A stretch of DNA of 64,000 nt from Bradyrhizobium sp. 186 (GCF_023101685.1 NZ_CP082164.1:248001-312000), one strand, 5' to 3'. Numbered from the stretch's first letter, positions 25,010 to 35,293 are shown. The notes: a model not told the origin generated them from the sequence alone. A program made the numbers and translations.

Positions 25010-28000
25010 TCAGGCCACCGCTGCCACCGGGGCGTCGCCGCCCGGGCCGAATAGCTTCCGCACCTCGGCGGCCGGCTTCGCGGCGCTGAACAGATAGCCC
25101 TGCATCTCGGTGCAGCCGAGCGCGCGCAGCATCTCGCGCTGGGCCCCGGTCTCGACGCCTTCGGCGACCGTGGTCATGTTGCTGGCGGCGGCGATGTTCA
25201 CCACCGCCTGCACGATGACGGGCGCGCCGCCGGCGTCTGCGATGTCGGCGACGAAGCAGCGGTCGATCTTGATCTTGTCGAACGGAAAGCGCTTCAGATA
25301 GCTCAGCGAGGAGTAGCCGGTACCGAAATCGTCGAGCGCGATGCGCACGCCGATCGAGCGGAGCTGGTGCAGGATCGACAGCGCCGCCTCGTCGTCGCGG
25401 ATCAGCACGGCCTCGGTGATTTCGAGCTCGAGCCGGCGTGGGTCAAGCCCGGAGGCGGCGAGCGCGCCTGCGATCTTGAGCGCGAGCGTGTCGCATTTGA
25501 GCTGCACGGGCGAAACGTTGACCGCGAGCCGCACATGCGCCGGCCAGGTCGCGGCCTCGTTGCAGGCAGTGCGCAGCACCCAGTCGCCGAGCTCGTTGAT
25601 CAGGCCGGTATCCTCGGCGATCGGAATGAATTCGGCCGGCGACACCATGCCGCGCTCGGGATGGCGCCAGCGCAGCAGCGCCTCGCAGCCGGAGACCTCG
25701 TTCGTGCGCAGATCGACCAACGGCTGATAGTGGATCTGGAAGCCTCCGTCGGCCAACGCCTGGCGCAGGTCCTGCTCCATGGTGAGGCGCGCCTTGGCGC
25801 TCGCGTCCATCGCGGGCACGAAGAAGCGATAGGTACGGCGTCCCTCCGCCTTGGCGCCATACATCGCGAGGTCGGCGTTCTTGATGAGCTGATCGAGGTC
25901 GGTGCCGTCCTGCGGCGCCAGCGCGATGCCGATGCTGGCATCGGTCGAGAGCTGGTGACCGAGGCAGTGATAGGGCCGGCGGATCGCCTCGTGGATCCGG
26001 GTCACGAATGACAGCACATCGGCGGAGGATTCGACCCCGGTCTGGATGACAGCGAATTCGTCGCCGCCAAGCCGTGCGATCAGGTCGCCCTGCTTGAGGC
26101 AGTCGCGGATGCGGCCCGCGATCGCCTTCAGCAACTCGTCGCCGACGTGGTGGCCGAGCGAATCGTTGATACCCTTGAACTCGTCGACGTCGATATAGAG
26201 CAGCGCGAACTGGCCGCCGTCGCCGACCTTCTCCAGCTCGCGCTCGATCTGCTCGCGGAACAGCGCGCGGTTGGGCAGGTCGGTCAGCGCATCATAATGC
26301 GCCATATGCGCGATCTTCTCGTCGGCGCGCCGCCGTTCGGTGACGTCATCGACGACATGGATGAGGTAGCGCGGCTCGCCGGCGTCGTCGCGAATGCCGA
26401 TCCGGGTCGAGGTGATGTAGCGCAGCCCCATGGCCTGGGTCTGCCAAGGGTGCTCGTCTTTGAACAACCCCTTGGGCGATTGCAAAGCCTCGCTGTCATC
26501 CTCGGTCACCAGCGTCGCCGACGGCTTGGGAAAGATGTCGAACGCCGTCTTGCCGACGACCTCTTGACGCGACTGGCCGAACTGCTGCTCGGCGACGCCG
26601 TTGATCAGCAAATAGCGCCGCGTGCGGGCGTCCTTCACCGTGATCTGCGACGGAATATGGTCGATGATCTCGCGCAGGAAAGTGTAGTTGCGGTCGCGCT
26701 CCTGCTCGAGATTGCGCCGTTCGGTGATGTCCTCGATCGTGGCGACCCATCCGCCCTGCGCGAGCGGGGTGTTGATGACCTGGAACGCGCGGCCGTTGGG
26801 CAGCTCATGGACTCTCGTCGAGACCGTGCCTTCGGCGACGATCCTCATGACGTCGGCGCAAAACGCCTCGACGTCGCCCTCGAACGCTCCGCGCTCCTTG
26901 CGATGATACATCGCCTCATGGATGTGGCAGCCGGCCTTGATGACGTCCGTGGACAGGCCGAACATATCGGCATAGCGGCGGTTGCAAGTGACGATGTACC
27001 CGGCGGCGTCGTACAGGATCAGCCCTTGCGTCATGTTGTTCAGGGCGGTGTCGAGCCGCCGCCGCTCCGCTTCCAGCCGCTCCTGGGCCTCGCGGTTCTG
27101 CCGGCTAATCTGGCGAATGATCAGGAAGAGGATCAGCGCAATCACCGCGGCTGAAAGCGTCGCCGTGGTGACCATGAAGCCGGTTTGATGGCGCCAGTCC
27201 GCAAGCGCGGCGCTCGTGGTGTTGGTCGCGACGATGACCAGCGGGAAATGCGAAAGCGAGGCCGCCGAGCCGAGGCGGTCCTCGCCGTCGATCGGACCCT
27301 TGACGCGCAGCGTGTGCCGACGACCACCTTCGGTCAGCGTCTTGCGCATCAGCGGCGCGTCCCTGAAATTCCTGCCGATTAGCTCCTCGACATGCGGGTA
27401 TCGCGCCAGCATCGTGCCTTCGCGATCGAACAGCGAAATGGCCGCGCCTTCGGCGAGCGCTACGGAGGCCAAATAGCGGTGATAGTTGTCGGGATCGATC
27501 CGCCGCACCATGACGCCGAGGAAAGTGCCGTCCGGCATGTTCAGCCGTCGCGCGACGATCGTGGTCCATTTGCCGATGACGTAGCTGCGCACGGATTCCA
27601 GCAGCACCGGCTCGGATCGCGGGTTCGACTTGAAGGTCTGGAAATAGGCGCGCGACGAGACGTTGATGTTAGGCAGGGGCTGGGCGCGCGACCAGTTGAT
27701 GATGTCGCCGTCCGCGTCGTAGATCACGATGTCGCCGAGGTAGGATACCGCGCTGAGCTTGCCGCGCAGCATCTGGTTTGCGGCAGGTCCGGACATCTGC
27801 GCGCGGAACATCGCGGGCGAGGTGATCTCCGGCAGGTTCATCTGCCCGATCAGATCGGCGGCGACGACGTCGGAGTCCTCGAATTGCTGATCGAAATGGC
27901 GCGCGATCAACTGAACGGTATTTTCCAGCTCGCGCTCACGGTTCGCCAGCGTGCGCTCGCGAAAATCGCCGACGGCCATGGCGGTCACCGCGAAGATGCC

Positions 28001-28123
28001 GGCAACCAGCAGCGCGCCGCACAGGGTCAGCCACAGCACCGGGCCACGCCGCGCCGCTGCCTCCCAGCCGTTGTTTGCGGCTAGGGACATTCCGGATGCG
28101 ATCTTGGAAAAGACCTGGCGCAT
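25010..28123 (-). CDS. Membrane-bound GGDEF-EAL protein with dCache-like sensor and two PAS domains
   Basis: ATG 28123 follows GGAGGGGG and gives 1037 residues. Membrane helices (about 27-52 and 315-340) flank a periplasmic Cache-type sensor (INVSSRAYFQTFKSN, GVMVRRIDPDNYHRYL). Then come PAS1 (ALNNMTQGLILYDAAGYIV), PAS2 (FLREIIDHIPSQITVKDART) and GGDEF (RLGGDEFAV). An EAL domain follows (CEALLRWRHPERG, DDFGTGYSSLSYLKRF, AEGVET). The GGDEF motif is canonical but the I-site is altered (KQGD). The EAL ligands look complete, so it may have both activities or act as a phosphodiesterase. Confidence 0.93.
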   Translation of the reverse strand: MRQVFSKIASGMSLAANNGWEAAARRGPVLWLTLCGALLVAGIFAVTAMAVGDFRERTLANRERELENTVQLIARHFDQQFEDSDVVAADLIGQMNLPEITSPAMFRAQMSGPAANQMLRGKLSAVSYLGDIVIYDADGDIINWSRAQPLPNINVSSRAYFQTFKSNPRSEPVLLESVRSYVIGKWTTIVARRLNMPDGTFLGVMVRRIDPDNYHRYLASVALAEGAAISLFDREGTMLARYPHVEELIGRNFRDAPLMRKTLTEGGRRHTLRVKGPIDGEDRLGSAASLSHFPLVIVATNTTSAALADWRHQTGFMVTTATLSAAVIALILFLIIRQISRQNREAQERLEAERRRLDTALNNMTQGLILYDAAGYIVTCNRRYADMFGLSTDVIKAGCHIHEAMYHRKERGAFEGDVEAFCADVMRIVAEGTVSTRVHELPNGRAFQVINTPLAQGGWVATIEDITERRNLEQERDRNYTFLREIIDHIPSQITVKDARTRRYLLINGVAEQQFGQSRQEVVGKTAFDIFPKPSATLVTEDDSEALQSPKGLFKDEHPWQTQAMGLRYITSTRIGIRDDAGEPRYLIHVVDDVTERRRADEKIAHMAHYDALTDLPNRALFREQIERELEKVGDGGQFALLYIDVDEFKGINDSLGHHVGDELLKAIAGRIRDCLKQGDLIARLGGDEFAVIQTGVESSADVLSFVTRIHEAIRRPYHCLGHQLSTDASIGIALAPQDGTDLDQLIKNADLAMYGAKAEGRRTYRFFVPAMDASAKARLTMEQDLRQALADGGFQIHYQPLVDLRTNEVSGCEALLRWRHPERGMVSPAEFIPIAEDTGLINELGDWVLRTACNEAATWPAHVRLAVNVSPVQLKCDTLALKIAGALAASGLDPRRLELEITEAVLIRDDEAALSILHQLRSIGVRIALDDFGTGYSSLSYLKRFPFDKIKIDRCFVADIADAGGAPVIVQAVVNIAAASNMTTVAEGVETGAQREMLRALGCTEMQGYLFSAAKPAAEVRKLFGPGGDAPVAAVA

Positions 28124-28169
28124 TCCCCCTCCCTGAGGGAACAGGAATACTATGCACAAATGGCGTAAA

Positions 28170-28194
28170 CCTTAGGAAAACCAGTTACCTAAGG
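28170..28194 (-). promoter_or_regulatory. Inverted repeat upstream of the GGDEF-EAL gene
   Basis: CCTTAGG (28170-28176) and CCTAAGG (28188-28194) are perfect inverse arms separated by 11 bases, 47 bases upstream of the start codon at 28123. It may be an operator or a leader hairpin. Confidence 0.4.
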
Positions 28195-28297
28195 ATTAAA
28201 TGCGGTTGCGTAACGCACTGGCGTGCCGCAATGCGGGAATCGCTCTGCGGTTGCACGTCGCCGGCATCAAGCGCTGCGGTGCATCATTAATCGCAGC

Positions 28298-29383
28298 TTA
28301 ATGCGAGGCGCCTGCGTTCTTCTTGCCGCCGCTATTGCGCAGCCGTCCGACCACGCCGGTCGGAAAGAAGTAGACGCTGGCAATGAAGAGCAGCCCGAGC
28401 CACAGCAGCCAACGGTCGGGGTGCAGCAGCCCCGGCAGCAGCGGCAGGCCGGCTTCCGATGCCGCCTTGGAGGCGACGCCCATCAGCGACTGCAGATAGT
28501 TTTGGGCAAGGATGAAGATCGTGGCCCCGATGATCGCGCCGTAGATCGTGCCCATGCCGCCGATCACCACCATCAGCAGGATGTCCAGCATGATCGAGAA
28601 GCTGAGCGATGTGTCGGGGCCGGCATAGCGCAGCCATAGCGCGTTCAAAATGCCGGCGCTGGCGGCGACCAGCGCGGCGAGGCAGTTGGCGTAAGTCAGA
28701 TGGAAGACGGTGCGGAAGCCGAGCGCCTCGGCACGGAAGCGGTTCTCGCGGATCGCCTGCAACACCCGCCCGAACGGCGAGTTCACCACGCGCAACAGGG
28801 CGAGGATCATCACGGCCGAGGTGGCAAACACCAGATAGTAGGTCAGGATCCGGCCGTTGATCTCGAAGCCCAGGAGACTCTTGGAGATCAGCACCGTGCC
28901 GGGCCTGAGCAGCTCCGGCAGTTGAAAGCTGCGCCCGTCTTCGCCACCGGTGAGCCAGGAAAGCTGCGAGGCCAGCACCTGGAAGGCGGAGGCGACCGCA
29001 AGCGTGATCATGGCAAAGAAGATCGCCGCAACCCGCAGCGAGAACAGGCCGATGGCGAGCGCGAGCAGGGCCGCGAGCGGCAGGCCGACGACGATGCCGG
29101 TTGCGACCGCGGCCCAATTGGGGCCCATCCCATACAGCGCGATCGCGACCGCGTAGCTGCCGATGCCGTAGAACATGGTGTGGGCGAACGACACCGAGCC
29201 GGTATAGCCGAGCAGAAGGTCGTAGGACGCAACCAGAGCCGCGAAGACGCAGATCTTGGCCGCGACGTTCAGCGCCTTGGCGCCCGGAAACAGGAACGGC
29301 GTCGCCGCCAGTGCCAGGATGATGACGACGAGAACGAGCGTGAGGACACGGCTGCGGGGCGGATCGCCTGACAGGATCATCAT
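28298..29383 (-). CDS. livM: Branched-chain amino acid-type ABC transporter permease (LivM)
   Basis: The 361-residue protein has about nine membrane helices and the LivM motifs GYTGSVSFAHTMFYGIGSYAVA and SPFGRVLQAIRENRFRAEALGF. It also has YAGPDTSLSFSIMLDILLMVVIGGMGTIYGAIIGA. It forms the inner-membrane channel with LivH. Its ATG (29383) overlaps the livH stop (TGA at 29382-29380), so translation is coupled. It is the last gene of the five-gene operon. Substrates of such HAAT-family systems range from leucine-type amino acids to urea and aromatic acids. Confidence 0.93.
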   Translation of the reverse strand: MMILSGDPPRSRVLTLVLVVIILALAATPFLFPGAKALNVAAKICVFAALVASYDLLLGYTGSVSFAHTMFYGIGSYAVAIALYGMGPNWAAVATGIVVGLPLAALLALAIGLFSLRVAAIFFAMITLAVASAFQVLASQLSWLTGGEDGRSFQLPELLRPGTVLISKSLLGFEINGRILTYYLVFATSAVMILALLRVVNSPFGRVLQAIRENRFRAEALGFRTVFHLTYANCLAALVAASAGILNALWLRYAGPDTSLSFSIMLDILLMVVIGGMGTIYGAIIGATIFILAQNYLQSLMGVASKAASEAGLPLLPGLLHPDRWLLWLGLLFIASVYFFPTGVVGRLRNSGGKKNAGASH

Positions 29384-30390
29384 CGGCTGGTCACCGCATA
29401 GAGGCCGCGCGGCCGCCACATCAGAATGGCGACCATCAGCAGGATATTGGACACGAGGGCGAGTTTCGGCACCAGGAAGCCGCCGTAATTGGCGACCATG
29501 GCCACGAGGATCGCACCGATGAAGCAGCCGCCGATCGATCCCAGTCCGCCGATGATGACGACGACGAAAATCAGCACCGTGAGCTCGTCGCTCATGGAGG
29601 CATGGACCTGCTCGCGGTAGAGCGCCCACATCACGCCGCCGAGGCCGGCGAGCGCCGATCCCGTCATGAATACGCCGAGGAACAGCCGGCGGATGCGATA
29701 TCCGAGCGCCTCCACCATCTCGCGGTTCTCGACGCCGGCGCGGATCAACAGGCCGAGCTTGGTGCGATTGAGCACGAGCTGGATCGCGACGAACACGGCG
29801 AGGCCGATCAGCATCGCCAGGACGCGGTATTTCGCGATCGCGACGTCGCCCATGATGAACGAGCCGCGCAGCGAAGTCGGCAGCGGCGCCGGGATGATCT
29901 GCGGCCCCCACAGCGCATAGAGCGTCTGCTCGGCGACGATCAGGCCGCCTGTCGTCATCAAAATCTGCTTCAGGTGCTGGCCGTAGACCGGGAGGATCAG
30001 CACACGCTCGACGATCAGGCCGAGCGCGCCGGACACGGCCATCGAGAGCAGCGCCGCCGGCGCCAGCACCGCGAGGTTGGTCCACAGCGAGTCGGCCTGA
30101 ATGGAGGCCGCGAACGGTGCCAGCACCAGGGTCGCGACATAGGCGCCGACCGCGATGAATGCGCCATGGCCGAAATTGAGCACATCCATCAGGCCGAACA
30201 CCAGCGTCAGGCCGGAGGCCATGATGAAGATCATCATGCCCATGGCGAGGCTCGCGGCGGTCAGCGTCAGCCAGGTGCTGGGCGAACCGATCAGCGGGAT
30301 CACGGCGATCGCCAGCGCAATCGGCAGCAGGATCGGCGCGATATCGCGCTTCGGCTTCGGCAGCGGATCGGTTGCGGCAAGCTCGGTCAT
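29380..30390 (-). CDS. livH: Branched-chain amino acid-type ABC transporter permease (LivH)
   Basis: The 336-residue protein starts at ATG 30390, which overlaps the livF stop in ATGA. It has about eight membrane helices and the family motifs GLTLVFGLMDVLNFGHGAFIAVGAYVA, LLIRAGVENREMVEALGYRI (coupling helix) and VVIIGGLGSIGGCFIGAILV. The N-terminal cytoplasmic stretch (MTELAATDPLPKPKRD) is longer than in E. coli LivH. It pairs with LivM. Confidence 0.93.
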   Translation of the reverse strand: MTELAATDPLPKPKRDIAPILLPIALAIAVIPLIGSPSTWLTLTAASLAMGMMIFIMASGLTLVFGLMDVLNFGHGAFIAVGAYVATLVLAPFAASIQADSLWTNLAVLAPAALLSMAVSGALGLIVERVLILPVYGQHLKQILMTTGGLIVAEQTLYALWGPQIIPAPLPTSLRGSFIMGDVAIAKYRVLAMLIGLAVFVAIQLVLNRTKLGLLIRAGVENREMVEALGYRIRRLFLGVFMTGSALAGLGGVMWALYREQVHASMSDELTVLIFVVVIIGGLGSIGGCFIGAILVAMVANYGGFLVPKLALVSNILLMVAILMWRPRGLYAVTSR

Positions 30391-31109
30391 TGATGCGCCT
30401 CCAGGCTGAGGCCCAGCAGCCGCTCCTGGAGCGGCACGTCGGCGGCCAAGGCCGCCATCGCGCCGCGATGGACGATGGTGCCGTTGTCCATGACCAGCAC
30501 GTTGTCGCCGAGCTCGCGGGCGGCGAAGAAATTCTGCTCGACCATGAGAATGGTGGCGCCCTTGCGCTTGATCTCCTTCAGGCACTCGATCAGCGCCATC
30601 ACGATCGCGGGCGCCAGCCCCTTGGTCGGCTCGTCGATCAGCAGCAGCTTGCGCGGCTCGATGATGGCGCGCGCGATCGAAAGCATCTGCTTCTGGCCGC
30701 CCGAGAGGCTGCCGGCGCGCGACAGCCAGAACCGGCGCAGTGCCGGGAAGAAGCCAAAAATCCAGTCGAGCTGGCTATCGTCGAGCGGTCCGTCGCGTGC
30801 CGCCAGCACCAGGTTTTCCTTCACCGTGAGATCGGAGAACACCGCCATGCTCTCTGGCACGTAGCCGACGCCGAGCCGCGCGATATCGGGCGTGGTGCGG
30901 CTCTCGATGCGCTCGCCGGCGAGGCTGATTTCGCCGCTTGATGCCTGCCAGAGACCCATGATGGTGCGCAGCGTTGTGGTCTTGCCGGCGCCGTTGCGGC
31001 CGAGCAGCATCGTGGTCTGCCCCTGCGCCACCGCGAGATCGATGCCCTGGAGGATGTGGTAGCGGCCGATATGGGTGTGCACGCCGGAGAGTTTGAGCAG
31101 ATCCGTCAT
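30387..31109 (-). CDS. livF: Branched-chain amino acid-type ABC transporter ATPase (LivF)
   Basis: The 240-residue ATPase has Walker A GRNGAGKTTTLRTIMG, signature LSGGQKQMLSIARAI, Walker B LLLIDEPTKGLAP and switch His in MVEQNFF-type context. Size and the LKEIKRKGATILMVEQNFFAARELGD segment fit LivF. It overlaps livG at its start and livH at its end by four bases each. It powers uptake with LivG. Confidence 0.94.
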   Translation of the reverse strand: MTDLLKLSGVHTHIGRYHILQGIDLAVAQGQTTMLLGRNGAGKTTTLRTIMGLWQASSGEISLAGERIESRTTPDIARLGVGYVPESMAVFSDLTVKENLVLAARDGPLDDSQLDWIFGFFPALRRFWLSRAGSLSGGQKQMLSIARAIIEPRKLLLIDEPTKGLAPAIVMALIECLKEIKRKGATILMVEQNFFAARELGDNVLVMDNGTIVHRGAMAALAADVPLQERLLGLSLEAHQ

Positions 31110-31885
31110 GCTGCACTCCCTGATGTCGCGTTCTTCGGGGCAATGCCGAGATAGGCTTCCTGCACGATCGGCGAGGCGATCACCTCGGCCGGCAGGCCGT
31201 CGGCGACGAGCTGGCCGTTATGCAGCACGATGATGCGGTCGGCGAGCGAGCGCACCACATCCATCTTGTGCTCGACCAGGAGGATGATCTTGCTCCTGTC
31301 CTGCTTGAGTTGCGCGATCAAATTGAGGACGACCGGCACCTCGTCGATGCTCATGCCCGCGGTCGGCTCGTCGAACATGAAGACCTTCGGCTCGAGCGCG
31401 ATCATCAGCGCGACCTCGAGCTTGCGCTGATCGCCGTGCGACAGCGCGGTCGCGGCGACACCGCGGCGGGTACCAAGCGCGACCTGGTCGAGGATGGCGT
31501 CGGCGCGGGCGATCAGGTCGCGCCGCACCATCCAGGGCCGCAGCATGTCGTAATGGGTGCCGTCGGCGGCCTGCACGGCGAGGCGGACGTTTTCTTCCAC
31601 CGTCAGGTTCGGGAACAGATTCGTGAGCTGGAAGGCGCGGCCCAGGCCTGCACGGGTGCGCAGTGGCGCGGAATGCTGCGTGATGTCGGTGCCGTCGAAC
31701 AGGATGCTGCCGCTCGACGCGCGCAACTGGCCCGAGATCAGGTTGAAATAGGTGGTCTTGCCGGCGCCATTCGGGCCGACGATGGCGGTGAGCTCGCCCG
31801 GGCGGAAGCTGCAGGTGACGTTGTTGACCGCGACATGGCCGCCGAAGCGGATGGTGAGGTCGCGCGTCTCTAACGTCAGGGCCAT
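31106..31885 (-). CDS. livG: Branched-chain amino acid-type ABC transporter ATPase (LivG)
   Basis: ATG 31885 gives 259 residues; the upstream extension would cross the intercistronic hairpin. Walker A GPNGAGKTTYFNLISG, signature LSHGDQRKLEVALMIA, Walker B VFMFDEPTAGMS and LLVEHKMDVV are present. As in other LivG proteins there is a long helical insert between Walker A and signature (LFPNLTVEENVRLAVQAADGTHYDML). It follows the binding-protein gene after a hairpin. Confidence 0.94.
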   Translation of the reverse strand: MALTLETRDLTIRFGGHVAVNNVTCSFRPGELTAIVGPNGAGKTTYFNLISGQLRASSGSILFDGTDITQHSAPLRTRAGLGRAFQLTNLFPNLTVEENVRLAVQAADGTHYDMLRPWMVRRDLIARADAILDQVALGTRRGVAATALSHGDQRKLEVALMIALEPKVFMFDEPTAGMSIDEVPVVLNLIAQLKQDRSKIILLVEHKMDVVRSLADRIIVLHNGQLVADGLPAEVIASPIVQEAYLGIAPKNATSGSAA

Positions 31886-31912
31886 CAGGATAACTCTGGG
31901 GAGTTTGAACGA

Positions 31913-31938
31913 CCTCTCCCCGCACATGCGGGGAGAGG
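31913..31938 (-). terminator. Intercistronic hairpin between the binding-protein gene and livG
   Basis: CCTCTCCCCGCA and TGCGGGGAGAGG are perfect 12-base inverse arms separated by CA. No T-tract follows in the minus direction. It probably acts as a stabiliser or attenuator that leaves more mRNA for the binding protein than for the membrane subunits. Confidence 0.5.
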
Positions 31939-31948
31939 AGATGGGATA

Positions 31949-33133
31949 TCAGCGCTTGTTGCGGACCGGAACGTCCATGTCCTCGATCTTCAGCTCGCGC
32001 ACCGGCTCGAGCACAGCCCAGGCGACGTTCGGATCGACCTTGACCTTGAAGTGATACATGCTCTGGAGCGCCTGATGGTCTTCTTTCCGGAACACCATCT
32101 TGCCCTTCGGCGTGTCGAACTCGAGGCCTTCCATCGCGGTGATCAGCTTCTCGGTGTCGGTCGACTTCGCCTTGGTGACGGCGGCGACGACGGACATCGC
32201 GGCCGCAAAGCCGCCCGCGGTGAAGAAGTCAGGCGGCGCGTTGAAGCGCTTCTGGTGCTCGGCGACCAGCCAGTCGTTCACCGGGTTCTTCGGGATAGCA
32301 TAGAAATAGTAGGTCGCGCCCTCCATGCCGGGCAGGCCCTTGTAGGCGGCCAGCGCCGGCAGGATGTTGCCGCCGGTGGACAACTCGATGCCGTAGCGCT
32401 TCGGATCCATGTCCTGGAGCTTTGCCAGCGGATTGCCGGCGCCGGCCCAGATCACCCAGATCACCTTGCGGCCCGGCTTGTCCTTCAGAGCGTCGAACAG
32501 GCGCTGGCCGACCGCGGTGAAATCGGTGGTGGAGGTCGGGGCATATTCTTCCGCAGCAAGCGTCGCGCCGGTCTTGGCGAGCGCTTCCTTGAAGGCGGCG
32601 ACGCCGTCACGGCCGAAGGCGTAGTCCTGCGCCAGCGTCGCCACGGTGACGCCCTGCTTGCCGATCGCGACCGCGTTCGAGATCGCGTCCTGCGAGGAGT
32701 TGCGCGCCGTGCGGAAGATGTAGCGATTCCACTTCTCGCCGGTAATCTGGTCCGCGACCGCCGGCTCGACGATCAGGATCTTCTTGTTCTCTTCGGCGAC
32801 GGGCAGGATCGCGAGTGCCGCGGCCGACGAGGTCGTGCCGATCGCGATGTCGGCCTTGTCGTCCTGATAGGCTTCGGCGAGCGCGGCCTTGGAGAGGTCC
32901 GGCTTGCCCTGGTCGTCCTTGGTGATGACGACGATCTTGCGGCCGTCGAGCATCATCGTGCCCTTGGTGGCGTATTCGAAGCCCATTTGCAGGCCGGTCT
33001 CGGTCTGCTTGGCATAGGCCTCCAGCGGCCCGGTCTTGCCGTAGATCAGCGCGACCTTGAGGTCGTCGGCCCGCGCGGAGCTGCTCGCGGCCAGGCCGAG
33101 AATGGCTGCTGTTAAAATGAGTGATCGACGCAC
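31949..33133 (-). CDS. ABC transporter substrate-binding protein (LivK/Leu-Ile-Val-binding family)
   Basis: GTG 33133, preceded by AGGAGG, gives 394 residues; the longer frame to 33193 has no ribosome site. A signal peptide (RRSLILTAAILGLAASSSARA) is followed by a periplasmic type-I binding fold. Recognisable parts are VALIYGKTGPLEAYAKQTETGLQMGFEYAT, IGTTSSAAALAILPVAEENKKI and FRTARNSSQDAISNAVAI. This is the first gene of the operon with livGFHM. Ligand is probably an amino acid or small carboxylate; the Ser/Thr-rich pocket cannot be assigned further. Confidence 0.92.
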   Translation of the reverse strand: MRRSLILTAAILGLAASSSARADDLKVALIYGKTGPLEAYAKQTETGLQMGFEYATKGTMMLDGRKIVVITKDDQGKPDLSKAALAEAYQDDKADIAIGTTSSAAALAILPVAEENKKILIVEPAVADQITGEKWNRYIFRTARNSSQDAISNAVAIGKQGVTVATLAQDYAFGRDGVAAFKEALAKTGATLAAEEYAPTSTTDFTAVGQRLFDALKDKPGRKVIWVIWAGAGNPLAKLQDMDPKRYGIELSTGGNILPALAAYKGLPGMEGATYYFYAIPKNPVNDWLVAEHQKRFNAPPDFFTAGGFAAAMSVVAAVTKAKSTDTEKLITAMEGLEFDTPKGKMVFRKEDHQALQSMYHFKVKVDPNVAWAVLEPVRELKIEDMDVPVRNKR

Positions 33134-33238
33134 GGTGGTCCCTCCTGATTCAAAGTTTCTCTGCAACAGCGATTTGCATAACAGTACTAACATTGCAATC
33201 CAACCTTCCGGCCGAGCCCGCCGACATACGAGCGTGCA

Positions 33239-35293
33239 TCATTTTTGGGCCTGCCGCGTCGCGCGTACGTCGCCCGATCCGGCGGAAGAGCCGCCTCCTT
33301 CGATCTGCCGCCAGTCTGATTGCGCCTCGTCCGCACTCTCGAAGATGTGCGGCGCTACGCCGCGCTTCTCCAGGGCCTCACCGAGCTTGATGCGCAGGAA
33401 GCCGGACGTGGTGTAGCGTGAGACGCCGGAATAGAAACGGTCGACGAGGCTGCGGACCATGGCCGAATAGTCATCGAGCAGTTCCGGCAGGATCGAGAAG
33501 TTGTCATAGTTGACGATGGCGTAGACCCGGCGGCCGAGCGGGGCGAGCCTGGCCTCGACGATCCGCGCAATGGCGTCGATGTCGGCCTTGCTGCGCAGCG
33601 GATAGCGTTCCAGGTTGACGAAGAAGAGGTTCTGCCGCTCGTCCAGCGTGAAACGCTGGTCGAGCGGGATGGTCAGCAGGCGCTCGCGCAGGCCCATCGA
33701 TTCGTCGCGGAAGATGCGCCCATCCATCAAGGCCGGGTCGCGTGGGATCAGCGGCTTGAAATCCATCAGGCGTAGAATGTCGCGCTCGATGTCGATACCG
33801 GGCGCGACTTCGATCAGTTCGAGCCCGTTGGGGCGCAGCGCAAAGACGCAGCGCTCGGTGACATACAGCGCGCGCTGCTGCCGCGCGGCGGCAAACGGGC
33901 CGCTGAAGGTGACGTGCTCGACCTTGTCGACGAATTTGTGTGACGTCGCTTCCTCCAGGATCGAAAGCCTGCCGTCGTTGACCGCGATGCGCTGCCTGCC
34001 AGCACCGAACGTGCCGACGAACACGACCTCCTTGGCGTTCTGGCTGATATTGATGAACCCGCCGGCGCCGGCGAGCTTTGGCCCGAACTTGCTGACGTTG
34101 AGGTTGCCGGCCCGGTCGACCTGCGCGAGGCCGAGGAAGGCCGCATCGAGGCCGCCGCCGTCATAGAAGTCGAACTGATAGGGCTGATCGATCACGGCCT
34201 GCGTGTTGATCGCCGCGCCGAAATCGATGCCGCTCGCTGGGATCCCGCCGATCACACCCGGCTCCGCGGTCAGCGTGATGAGGTCGATGATCCGCTCTTC
34301 ATTGGCGACCGAGGCGATGCCCTCGGGCATGCCGATGCCGAGATTGACCACGCTGTTGGCCTTGAGCTCGAAGGCGGCCCGCCGGGCGATGATCTTGCGC
34401 TCGCTCATCGGCATCACCGGCAGCGAGGCGGCGCGCACCCGGATTTCGCTGCTGAAGGCCGGACTGTATTGGGTGCCGAAGGTCTGCCAGTGGTGCTCGG
34501 GCTTGGCCACGACCACGCAATCGACGAGGATGCCGGGGATCTTGACCTGGCGCGGATTGAGGCTGCCGCTCTCGGCGACGCGCTCGACCTGGGCGATGAC
34601 GATGCCGCCGGAATTATGCGCGGCCATGGCGATGGCGAGCGCTTCCAGCGTCAGCGCCTCCTTCTCCATCGTGAGGTTGCCGTCGGGATCGCCGGTGGTG
34701 GCGCGGATGATTCCGACATGGATCGGGAATGTCTTGTAGAGCAGGCACTCTTCGCCGCCGATCATGATCAGCTCCACCATGTCCTCGGTGGTACGCGCGT
34801 TCAGCTTGCCGCCGTCATGGCGCGGATCGACGAACGTGCCCATGCCGACGCGGGTGATGTGCCCGGGCCGGTGCGCTGCGATGTCGCGGAACAGATGCGT
34901 GATCACGCCTTGCGGCAGATTGTAGGCCTCGATCTGGTTGGCGATCGCGAGTTGCTGAAGTTTCGGTGCGAGGCCCCAATGGCCGCCGATCACGCGGCGG
35001 ACCAGCCCTTCATGCGCGAAATGGTTGAGGCCACGATGCTTGCCGTCGCCCTGACCCGCAGCATAGACCAGCGTCAGGTTGCGCGGCTTGCCTTGCGTGT
35101 AGGGCGCATCGCCCTCATTGGAGAGATAGAGCTCTTCGAGCGCTAGCGCGATCTCCTCGGCAAAGCCGATGCCGACGAAGCCGCCGGTCGCGACCGTGTC
35201 GCCGTCGCGGATCAGCATGACGGCCTCGGCCGCCGTGACGATCTTGCCCTTCTCGGAGTTGGGCAGGTAGGGCAAGGCAGGATGCTGGCTCAC
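33239..35293 (-). CDS. Acyl-CoA:acetate/3-ketoacid CoA-transferase (fused alpha-beta) with C-terminal extension
   Basis: GTG 35293, eight bases after GGAGGA, gives 684 residues. The alpha half (about 10-270) has [25 protein letters not shown], then [16 protein letters not shown]. The beta half (about 300-510) has [13 protein letters not shown] containing the catalytic Glu, [15 protein letters not shown] and [14 protein letters not shown]. The enzyme moves CoA between short acids through a glutamyl-CoA. The C-terminal about 150 residues ([20 protein letters not shown]...) go beyond the YdiF-like core. It is probably co-transcribed with the transporter upstream and controlled by the sigma-54 activator. 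Confidence 0.9.
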   Translation of the reverse strand: MSQHPALPYLPNSEKGKIVTAAEAVMLIRDGDTVATGGFVGIGFAEEIALALEELYLSNEGDAPYTQGKPRNLTLVYAAGQGDGKHRGLNHFAHEGLVRRVIGGHWGLAPKLQQLAIANQIEAYNLPQGVITHLFRDIAAHRPGHITRVGMGTFVDPRHDGGKLNARTTEDMVELIMIGGEECLLYKTFPIHVGIIRATTGDPDGNLTMEKEALTLEALAIAMAAHNSGGIVIAQVERVAESGSLNPRQVKIPGILVDCVVVAKPEHHWQTFGTQYSPAFSSEIRVRAASLPVMPMSERKIIARRAAFELKANSVVNLGIGMPEGIASVANEERIIDLITLTAEPGVIGGIPASGIDFGAAINTQAVIDQPYQFDFYDGGGLDAAFLGLAQVDRAGNLNVSKFGPKLAGAGGFINISQNAKEVVFVGTFGAGRQRIAVNDGRLSILEEATSHKFVDKVEHVTFSGPFAAARQQRALYVTERCVFALRPNGLELIEVAPGIDIERDILRLMDFKPLIPRDPALMDGRIFRDESMGLRERLLTIPLDQRFTLDERQNLFFVNLERYPLRSKADIDAIARIVEARLAPLGRRVYAIVNYDNFSILPELLDDYSAMVRSLVDRFYSGVSRYTTSGFLRIKLGEALEKRGVAPHIFESADEAQSDWRQIEGGGSSAGSGDVRATRQAQK

